Assembly: GCF_022436705.1 (NCBI RefSeq)
Contig: NZ_JAKUHT010000003.1
Span: 1-64,000, forward strand
DNA length: 64,000 bases
DNA from: Nocardioides sp. CFH 31398
GTDB lineage: Bacteria; Actinomycetota; Actinomycetes; Propionibacteriales; Nocardioidaceae
Direction of reading: 5' to 3'
Part shown: in pieces, positions 33,948-40,325 of the stretch
Numbering within the stretch: position 1 is the stretch's first letter
Layout of the letters: the number at the start of each line of letters is the position of its first letter
Notes under the pieces: model-generated
Told to the model about the DNA's origin: nothing
Database searches by the model: none
The model's input: only the letters and a program-made list of their open reading frames with translations
Position numbers and translations under genes: made by a program

Positions 33948-34613
33948 TCAGCGCACCGGTCCGACGTCCAGCAGCGGCGAGTACGGCGATCGGTCGACGG
34001 CCCGCCGGGAGAACGCGGCGCTCACGGCGTACACCCGCGGTGCCGTCAGCCACTCCGAGGACACGGTCACGGTCATCGTTCCGCCGCGGCCGAACTGGCG
34101 ACGGACCGACACCTCCTCCGGGCGCACCCGGGACGGCTCCCCGTCGACGTACTCCCGCACGACCACCCGGTCGTCGTGGTTGGTCGCGAACACGGTCCAG
34201 AACCGCTCGCCGGGCCCGCTCAGCAGCGTGAGGAACGCCTGGCGGCGTACGCCGGGGCCCCGGGCGTCACCCAGCGACGCCCAGCGGCTGCGGAGCACCA
34301 GGTCACCTCCCCGGCGTGCCGGCGTCCGGTAGGAGACGGCGGTCAGGTCCGCGAGGTCCAGGTAGGTCCGGGGCCCACGCAGCACCACCGACGTCCCCCG
34401 CTCGGCGTCACCGCGCGGGTCCCCCTTGGACCAGCTCCGCACCGGCGACCCGACCGTCTCGTCGTCCTCGGGCGCCCCGGCGGCGGCCGACGCGACCCAT
34501 CGCTCCACGGCCGAGGGCGGGTCGGCGGGGTCGGCCTGCACCGGGGCGGTGAGGAGGCCGAGGGCCACCACCCCGCCCACCAGGGGTGCGGCCAGCATCC
34601 GGGCCCGCCTCAT
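33948..34613 (-). CDS. exported protein of a DPRGD paralogue family, copy 3
   Basis: A 221-residue predicted secreted protein. A signal peptide (MRRARMLAAPLVGGVVALGL region) is followed by a longer acidic spacer, then KGDPRGD, LADLTAVSYRTPARRGGDLVL, SRWASLGDARGPGVRRQAF, VFATNHDDRVVV, RPEEVSVRRQFGRGGTMTVTVSSEWL and the terminal PLLDVGPVR. Its ATG overlaps the stop of copy 4 (34610-34613), so the two are translationally coupled. Function unknown. Confidence 0.78.
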   Translation of the reverse strand: MRRARMLAAPLVGGVVALGLLTAPVQADPADPPSAVERWVASAAAGAPEDDETVGSPVRSWSKGDPRGDAERGTSVVLRGPRTYLDLADLTAVSYRTPARRGGDLVLRSRWASLGDARGPGVRRQAFLTLLSGPGERFWTVFATNHDDRVVVREYVDGEPSRVRPEEVSVRRQFGRGGTMTVTVSSEWLTAPRVYAVSAAFSRRAVDRSPYSPLLDVGPVR

Positions 34614-35236
34614 CGCAGCGGCCCCACGTCGAGGGGCTTCGAGGCGCGCACGCGGTCGAACGCGATGTTCCGTCGTCCCGAGGTGGCGGTGTTGAGGAAC
34701 GTGAGGGACCGGGCGCCGAGCCACTCGGTGGACAGGATGAGATCGACGGTGCCGTCACGCCCGAAGTCGCGACGCATCTCGACCTTCTCAGGGTTCACGC
34801 GGGACTGGCCGGTGCTGGTCGCGAACCTCTGGACGACCACCCGGTCGTCGGTGTTGCGGACCGTGACGTAGAAGGCCAGGTCCCGGGTCACGCGGAGGGT
34901 CGTGAACTGGAGCTGGCGTCGCGCACCCCCGTCACGGGCGTCGGCCAGGTACGCCCAGGTGGTGGTGATCCGCAGGTCGCCGTCGACGCGGGACGGGGTC
35001 TTGTAGCGGGAGCGTGTGATGTCGGCGAGGCGCTCGTACGAACGGGGTCCGCCGCGCAGCGGGCCCGGGACCTCGCCGTCACCGCGCGGGTCGCGGACGA
35101 CGTCGACCCGGCGGGGCTCGTCGCCCCGGGGGGTGGCCATCTCGACGGCTGTCGTCGCGGTGGCGCTCGGCGCCGGGGCCGGCCCGAGCGCGAGCAGCCC
35201 GGTGGCGAGTGCGGCCACCACGCGAGTCGCCCTCAT
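34610..35236 (-). CDS. exported protein of a DPRGD paralogue family, copy 4
   Basis: A 208-residue predicted secreted protein: signal peptide (MRATRVVAALATGLLALG region), RDPRGDGE, LADITRSRYKTPSRVDGDLRITTTWAYLADARDGGARRQ, VTVRNTDDRVVVQRF, NPEKVEMRRDFGRDGTVDLILSTEWL and the terminal PLDVGPLR. It overlaps copy 5 and copy 3 by 4 bp each (ATGA). It is closest to copy 5 by the shared YKTPSR and PLDVG wording. Function unknown. Confidence 0.78.
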   Translation of the reverse strand: MRATRVVAALATGLLALGPAPAPSATATTAVEMATPRGDEPRRVDVVRDPRGDGEVPGPLRGGPRSYERLADITRSRYKTPSRVDGDLRITTTWAYLADARDGGARRQLQFTTLRVTRDLAFYVTVRNTDDRVVVQRFATSTGQSRVNPEKVEMRRDFGRDGTVDLILSTEWLGARSLTFLNTATSGRRNIAFDRVRASKPLDVGPLR

Positions 35237-35913
35237 CGCAGTGCCCCCACGTCTAGCGGCCGCGAGCGCCGGACCCTGTCGAGCGCCTCCTCGCCGGACC
35301 CGGAGATCCCCTGGGTGAAGAACCGGACCCGGTCGGCGTCCAGCCACTCCGTCGACATCAGGACGTCGGTCGTGCCCCCGGGTCCGAAGGTGCGCTGCAC
35401 CCGGACCTTGTCCGGCCGGACCCGGTCGAAGTCCTCGGTGAGGTCGTAGAGCCGGATCCGGTCGTCGGCGTTGGTGACCACGAAGGCCCAGAACCCGTCG
35501 TCGTCGACGTCGTCGAGGTAGGTCACCTGAATCTGGCGCCGGACGGCGGGTCGGCTGGCGTCGCGGAGGTCCGCCCAGGTGTTGGTGACGCGAAGGTCGC
35601 CGCCGTCGCGCGACGGCGTCTTGTAGCGGAGCCGGGTGAGGTCGGCCAGACGCGTGTAGGGCCGGGGACCGCGCGCGAGCCCGGTCCGCTCGGCGTCACC
35701 GCGGCGGTCCGTCACGACGTCCAGCCGGCGGTCCTCACCGGGCGCGGCGCGGGGAGGCACCGACGACGGCAGGGCGGGCGCCATGGCGCGCAGCTCGGCG
35801 GCGCTCGGGCCCTCGCCGGCGGCCGAGGCCGGGGCTGGTACCAGCCCGAGGGCCAGCAGGCCCGCGGAGAGGAGGGCGGCGGCGCGGGTGGCGCGGCCTG
35901 TGGACACGGTCAT
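35233..35913 (-). CDS. exported protein of a DPRGD paralogue family, copy 5 (first gene of cluster)
   Basis: A 226-residue predicted secreted protein: signal peptide ending ASA (about 31), an Ala/Pro-rich spacer, then TDRRGDAE in place of DPRGD, LADLTRLRYKTPSRDGGDLRVTNTWADLRDASRPAVRRQ, VVTNADDRIRLY, RPDKVRVQRTFGPGGTTDVLMSTEWL and the terminal PLDVGALR. I start at the ATG at 35913; the same frame is open far upstream but runs through the operator and into the decayed copy. A 20-bp palindrome lies 77 bp upstream. Confidence 0.78.
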   Translation of the reverse strand: MTVSTGRATRAAALLSAGLLALGLVPAPASAAGEGPSAAELRAMAPALPSSVPPRAAPGEDRRLDVVTDRRGDAERTGLARGPRPYTRLADLTRLRYKTPSRDGGDLRVTNTWADLRDASRPAVRRQIQVTYLDDVDDDGFWAFVVTNADDRIRLYDLTEDFDRVRPDKVRVQRTFGPGGTTDVLMSTEWLDADRVRFFTQGISGSGEEALDRVRRSRPLDVGALR

Positions 35914-35989
35914 GGTTCCCCCTGGGGTCTCCGACGGGGTCGCACCCCCTCGTGTGGCCGTCACCATGCCCCAGCCCGCCGACAGCAAA

Positions 35990-36009
35990 CCACTGGTCCA
36001 GACCAGTGG
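35990..36009. promoter_or_regulatory. 20-bp palindromic operator upstream of the DPRGD cluster
   Basis: CCACTGGTCCAGACCAGTGG: two perfect 9-bp arms around a CA centre. The TGGTC...GACCA core is the kind recognised by FadR-subfamily GntR repressors (family knowledge). No GntR gene is in the window, so the regulator would act in trans. This is the strongest dyad in the 369-bp stretch 35914-36282; the other content is the decayed gene copy. Confidence 0.65.
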
Positions 36010-36045
36010 GTGTGCTCGCCCGGCGCGGCGGGTCCGGCGCTCAGT

Positions 36046-36240
36046 CGCTCGACGGCAGGGCGAGCGGTCGGTGACGTCGGTGACCCGCAGCTCGTGCACG
36101 TGGCGAGCCCACCCGCTCTCGACCCGGACGGAGAACACCTGTCGGCGGGCGCCGGGCTCGCTGCCGTCGCTCAGCGTGCCCCATCGGCTCACGAGGCGGG
36201 GGTCGACGCCGGGAGCCGGCGTGGTCCCAGTCGCGGGGAC
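36046..36240 (-). pseudogene. decayed sixth copy of the DPRGD paralogue family
   Basis: Translating the minus strand in the frame of copy 5 gives TPAPGVDPRLVSRWGTLSD followed by GSEPGARRQVFSVRVE. This lines up with SRWASLGDARGPGVRRQAF of copy 3 and the matching block of the others. No start, signal peptide, DPRGD block or C-terminal STEWL/LDVG block is present, so only the middle of a copy survives. It sits between the MMPL gene end and the operator. The borders are approximate. Confidence 0.55.
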
Positions 36241-36282
36241 GGCCCGGGGTGCAGGTCTGGACCGCTTCCGCCCACGTGCCCG

Positions 36283-38484
36283 TCAGCGCGGCGAGGCCGC
36301 CGGCGTCGTCCGCCCGGTCGGTCGCGGCCCCTCGTGGTGGCCGTGACGCTCCCACCAGCGGCGCAGCGGGCCCGGGGCGTACCAGTTCCAGTCGCCGAGC
36401 AGCCGCATCGTCGCCGGCACGAGGAGCGCGCGGACGACGGTGGCGTCGATGAAGAGGGCGACGATCATGCCGACGCCGATCATCTTGATGAGCACGATCC
36501 CGCTGGTGCCGAAGGCGCCGATGACGACGCCGAGCAGGAGCGCGGCGCTCGTGATGATCTTGCCGGTCTTCTGCAGCCCGACCGCGACGGCGTCGGTGTT
36601 GGAGGCGCCGGTGTCCCACTCCTCGCGCACGCGGGACAGCAGGAACACCTCGTAGTCCATCGACAGGCCGAACAGGACCGCCAGCATGAGGATCGGGTTG
36701 GTCGCGTCGAGGAACCCCAGGGGCTCGAAGGCGAGCAGGCCGGCCAGGTTGCCGTCGGCGAAGATCCAGGTCACGACGCCGAAGGCCGCGGTGATCGACA
36801 GGACGTTCATCAGCACGGCCTTGACCGGCAGCACCACGGAGCCGAACGCCAGGAACAGCAGCACGAGCATCACGGCCACCATCACCGTGACCATCGCGGG
36901 CAGGCGGTCCGCGAGGCTGTCGATGGTGTCGACCGACTCGGCGGTCACCCCGCCGACCAGGGCCTCCCCGTCCTCGGGACGCACGTCGCGCAGGTGCCGC
37001 AGGAGGTCCTGGGAGGCCTGCGACTGACCGTTGCCCGACCAGCTCGCACGCAGCAGGGCGGCGCCGCCGTCCTCGGACGTCGTGTCGAGGACCTGGACGT
37101 CGACCGGCGTCGCGCCGTCGGCGCCCTCTCCCCCCACCTCGCCCAGCGCGTCGACGTACGACGCCAGCGAGGTCTCGTCGACCCCCGTCACGACGATCTC
37201 GGCGGTCGCGGTCTCCGCGCCGAACTCCTCGGCGAGCGTCGCGGCGGCGACGCGGGCCGGGGAGTCCTCGGGCAGGATCCGGTAGTCGGCGGTGCCGAAC
37301 CGCGCCCCCAGGAAGGGCGAGGCGACGACCAGCAGCGCCGCGGTGAGCACGACGACCACCACGAGGGGACGCCGCATCACCGCGCGGGCGACGCGGGCCC
37401 AGCCGCCGTCCGGGGAGTCCACGGACACGGGGCGGCCGCGCCGCCACGGCAGGCGACCGGCGTCGACGCGCGGGCCGAGGAGGCACAGCGTCGCGGGCAG
37501 GACGGTGATCGCGACCAGGACGGCGACCAGGACCGCGACGACCCCGCCGTACGCCACGGACGACATGAAGGCGAGCGGGAACACCAGGAGGCTGGCCAGC
37601 GCGGCCGCGACCGTCAGGCCGGAGAACAGGACCGTGCGCCCGGCGGTGACGACCGTGCGGTGGGTCGCGGCGGCCGGGTCGAGGCCCCGGGCGAGCTCCT
37701 CGCGGAAGCGGCTGACGACGAAGAGGGCGTAGTCGATCGCCAGCCCGATGCCGAGCAGCGTGATGACGTTGACGGCGAACACCGACACCTCGGTGACCTG
37801 GGTCAGCAGCCGGGTCAGCGCGAGCCCGCCCACCGTGGCGAGGAGGCCGACGAGCACCGGCATCGACGCGGCCACGGCGCTGCCGAAGAACAGCAGCGCG
37901 AGCATCAGCACGATCGGCAGGGAGATGATCTCGGCGCGCTTGAGGTCCTCGGCGGTCGTCTCCGTGACGTCGTCGAACACCGACCACGGTCCGGCGAGGC
38001 GCACCTCGAGTCCGGCGGCCCCCGGGCCGTCGGTCAGCGGGCCCTGCACCTCGTCGTACGACTCCATGAGCTCGCCCTGGCCGTCACCGGCGAGGGAGAT
38101 CACGACCTGGCCCCACTCGCCGTCGGTGCTGACGAGACCGGACCCCGGCGGCACCTCGGCGTACGACGTCACCTTGACGACGGCGTCCTCGGGGAGCCCG
38201 GCGACGGCATCGGCGACCGCCGCGTCGAACGCCGGGTCGCCCGGGCCCGCGCGGCCGTCCTCGGCCCGGTAGAGCGCGAGGACGTCGGCGTCGGAGTTGC
38301 CGAACAGCGCCCGCTCGACCTCGCCCTGCCGCTCGCTCTCGGACCCGTTGACGCCGAAACCGCTGTTCGACAGCGAGCCGAACACGCCGACGCCGTACAG
38401 CCCGGCGACCAGGGCCACGAGCAGGCCGGAGAGCAGCACCGACCGGGGGCGGCGCGCGACGAGGTACCCCCAGCGGTCGAGCAC
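36283..38484 (-). CDS. MMPL family RND-type exporter
   Basis: A 733-residue membrane transporter with the MMPL layout: TM1, an extracytoplasmic domain (about 40-180), five TMs including VFAVNVITLLGIGLAIDYALFVVSRFREEL (the Asp-Tyr proton-relay pair), a second extracytoplasmic domain, and a second TM bundle with MLAVLFGLSMDYEVFLLSRVREEW. Both Asp-Tyr relays are kept, so it should be proton-driven. Cargo of such actinobacterial proteins is usually a lipid or hydrophobic compound. GTG start. The C-terminal tail is short and basic. No regulator or lipid-synthesis gene is adjacent. Confidence 0.93.
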   Translation of the reverse strand: MLDRWGYLVARRPRSVLLSGLLVALVAGLYGVGVFGSLSNSGFGVNGSESERQGEVERALFGNSDADVLALYRAEDGRAGPGDPAFDAAVADAVAGLPEDAVVKVTSYAEVPPGSGLVSTDGEWGQVVISLAGDGQGELMESYDEVQGPLTDGPGAAGLEVRLAGPWSVFDDVTETTAEDLKRAEIISLPIVLMLALLFFGSAVAASMPVLVGLLATVGGLALTRLLTQVTEVSVFAVNVITLLGIGLAIDYALFVVSRFREELARGLDPAAATHRTVVTAGRTVLFSGLTVAAALASLLVFPLAFMSSVAYGGVVAVLVAVLVAITVLPATLCLLGPRVDAGRLPWRRGRPVSVDSPDGGWARVARAVMRRPLVVVVVLTAALLVVASPFLGARFGTADYRILPEDSPARVAAATLAEEFGAETATAEIVVTGVDETSLASYVDALGEVGGEGADGATPVDVQVLDTTSEDGGAALLRASWSGNGQSQASQDLLRHLRDVRPEDGEALVGGVTAESVDTIDSLADRLPAMVTVMVAVMLVLLFLAFGSVVLPVKAVLMNVLSITAAFGVVTWIFADGNLAGLLAFEPLGFLDATNPILMLAVLFGLSMDYEVFLLSRVREEWDTGASNTDAVAVGLQKTGKIITSAALLLGVVIGAFGTSGIVLIKMIGVGMIVALFIDATVVRALLVPATMRLLGDWNWYAPGPLRRWWERHGHHEGPRPTGRTTPAASPR

Positions 38485-38513
38485 GGGACCATGGTGCCCG
38501 GCGAGGGTGCTGC

Positions 38514-39155
38514 TCAGTCCACGAGGATGCCGGCCTCGGCGGCCATCGCCGGCGCCAGGTCGAGCAGCTGCGCCGTGCCCAGGGTCGCCCCTCGCAGCCC
38601 GCTGGGCGGGCTGACCTCGCCGAGGCGGGCGCCGCGGAGGTCGACGTCCTTCAGCCGGGCACCGCGGACCGTGAGGGTCTCGACCGTGCAGCGCTCGAAG
38701 GTCGCGCGCTCGAGGACGGCGTCGGCGAGGTCGAGCTCGCCGACGGTGCAGTCCTCCACCACCAGGTCGGAGACGGTCGAGCCGCGCAGGTTGAGGTAGT
38801 CGACCTTGGTGTGGGCCACGCGCACCGAGGAGAGGGTCGACCCGTGCGCGCTCAGCGCCCCGAGCCGGGAGCCGAGCACCTCGCTGTCGCGCCAGACGCC
38901 CTCCGCCAGCACGAGCTCGGGGGCGTCGAGGGTGTCCAGGCGCAGGTCCAGCAGGCGGCAGCGCTCCAGGCGGGTGCCGTCGGCGCGGGCGCCGAGCAGC
39001 TCGGACTCCTGGAGCGTGACGCCGTGCAGGGTCCGGCCGGACAGGTCGAGCCCCGAGACGCGCAGGCCGTCGAGGCCGTCGTCCAGGTCGACGTCCGCCG
39101 AGTCGGTCTCGGCGAGGTCGACCAGGCCGGGCGGCGTGCGGCGGGGCCGCTTCAC
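38514..39155 (-). CDS. pentapeptide-repeat-like protein
   Basis: A 213-residue protein whose body is a series of short repeats with a Leu or Phe every five residues (LSGRTLHGVTLQESELLGARADGTRLERCRLLDLRL, then LNLRGSTVSDLVVEDCTVGELDLADAVLERATFERC), the pattern of a right-handed quadrilateral beta-helix. No signal peptide is seen, so it is cytosolic. Some pentapeptide proteins mimic DNA and protect gyrase, but nothing here proves that role. The GTG start overlaps the thpR stop (GTGA), so the two genes are coupled. Confidence 0.85.
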   Translation of the reverse strand: MKRPRRTPPGLVDLAETDSADVDLDDGLDGLRVSGLDLSGRTLHGVTLQESELLGARADGTRLERCRLLDLRLDTLDAPELVLAEGVWRDSEVLGSRLGALSAHGSTLSSVRVAHTKVDYLNLRGSTVSDLVVEDCTVGELDLADAVLERATFERCTVETLTVRGARLKDVDLRGARLGEVSPPSGLRGATLGTAQLLDLAPAMAAEAGILVD

Positions 39156-39727
39156 GCGGCCGCTCCGTCCAGCGGCAGCGTCGCGACGACCTCGTGCCGG
39201 GCGCCGCGGCGCGGCCCCTCCCCGAGGTGGGAGGCGACGACCTCGACCTCGTCCGCGCGCCAGTCCGGGCCGGCGTACGCGTCGAGGAGCTTGACCCAGT
39301 CCGAGACCTGGCTCGGCCGGCCGAGCCGGGCGAGCGTCAGGTGCGGCCGGAAGCGGTCGCCGTCCACCACCGCGCCGGCGCGGGAGCAGGCGCGGCGGCA
39401 GGCGGCCGCCAGGTCGTCGAGCCCGGCGCGGTCGCCGGCGAGGTCGCCCCACAGCACCTTGGCGCCGTCCGCGTGCGGGAACGCCCCGCCCCCGTCGACG
39501 CGCAGGTCGAGCGGGGCCCGCCGGGACGCGGCCTCCCCGACGCGCTCGACCAGGTCCTCCACCCGCCAGTCGTCGACGTCGCCGCAGAACGCGAGGGTGA
39601 GGTGCCACTGCTCGACCGGCGTCCACCGCCACCCGGTGGACGGCGCCGCGTCGCGCCGGGGCTCGAGGAAGGTCGCGAGGTGCTCCACCACCTCCGGGGC
39701 CGGTCGCAGGGCGACGAAGATCCGCAC
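39152..39727 (-). CDS. thpR: RNA 2',3'-cyclic 3'-phosphodiesterase
   Basis: A 191-residue 2H phosphoesterase with the two catalytic HxTx motifs: WHLTLAF (His42, Thr44) and FRPHLTLAR (His129, Thr131). The start MRIFVALRPAPEV is typical of ThpR/LigT, which opens 2',3'-cyclic phosphates on RNA ends. The GTG at 39727 lies 6 nt after a TACCGT -10 hexamer. It is divergent from the flavoprotein gene. Confidence 0.93.
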   Translation of the reverse strand: MRIFVALRPAPEVVEHLATFLEPRRDAAPSTGWRWTPVEQWHLTLAFCGDVDDWRVEDLVERVGEAASRRAPLDLRVDGGGAFPHADGAKVLWGDLAGDRAGLDDLAAACRRACSRAGAVVDGDRFRPHLTLARLGRPSQVSDWVKLLDAYAGPDWRADEVEVVASHLGEGPRRGARHEVVATLPLDGAAA

Positions 39728-39800
39728 CCCGCGACGGTAGTCCGTGACGGGGACGCTCGGCGGGGACTACCCCTCGTGGCCTGCGGATACCGTGACGCGC
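39728..39800. promoter_or_regulatory. divergent promoters for thpR and the F420-type flavoprotein
   Basis: The same hexamer TACCGT serves both sides: on the minus strand at plus 39734-39739, 6 nt before the thpR GTG, and on the plus strand at 39788-39793, 7 nt before the ATG at 39801. Both transcripts would be leaderless. Confidence 0.5.
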
Positions 39801-40268
39801 ATGGCCCGCAACATCGCGACGACCGACCACGTCGACCTGGAGGGGCTGCTGGACTTCGTCCGGCCCCGCCACCACATGGTGCTCATCACCACCCGCAAGG
39901 ACGGCGCCCCGCAGTCCTCCCCCGTCACCGGCGGGGTCGACTCCGAGGGCCGGATCGTCATCGCGACCTACCCCAAGCGCGCCAAGACCGCGAACGCGCG
40001 GCGCAACGCCACGGGCAGCGTGCTGGTGCTCTCCGACGAGTTCGACGCCGCCTGGGTGCAGGTCGACGGGGACATCGAGGTCCTCGACGTGCCCGACGCG
40101 GTCGAGCCGCTGGTGGAGTACTTCCGCTCCATCGCGGGCGAGCACAGCGACTGGGACGAGTACCGGCAGGCCATGGTCGACCAGGGCAAGTCCCTCATCC
40201 GGCTGACGCCGACCCGCTGGTCGCCCATCGCGACCGGCGGCTTCCCGCCGGAGCTCGCCGACGACTAG
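39801..40268 (+). CDS. PPOX-class F420-dependent oxidoreductase
   Basis: A 155-residue split-barrel flavin/deazaflavin-binding protein of the pyridoxamine-phosphate-oxidase-like superfamily. HMVLITTRKDGAPQSSPVTGGVDSEGRIVIATYPKRAKTANARRN matches the Rv1155-type TIGR03618 pattern, including the basic residues that bind the F420 tail. The C-terminal LIRLTPTRWSPIATGGFPPEL is also typical. Physiological substrate unknown. It starts at the ATG at 39801, next to its -10. Confidence 0.88.
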   Translation: MARNIATTDHVDLEGLLDFVRPRHHMVLITTRKDGAPQSSPVTGGVDSEGRIVIATYPKRAKTANARRNATGSVLVLSDEFDAAWVQVDGDIEVLDVPDAVEPLVEYFRSIAGEHSDWDEYRQAMVDQGKSLIRLTPTRWSPIATGGFPPELADD

Positions 40269-40325
40269 GCCGTCGTCGTCCCAGCACCGGGACACGACAC
40301 ACGCGCGCAACACGGGCGCGCGACC

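Noticed and set aside
35914-36192. An N-terminally extended version of paralogue copy 5 starting at 36192
   Set aside because: The open frame includes a fragment of a decayed sister gene and the operator; the ATG at 35913 gives a proper signal peptide.
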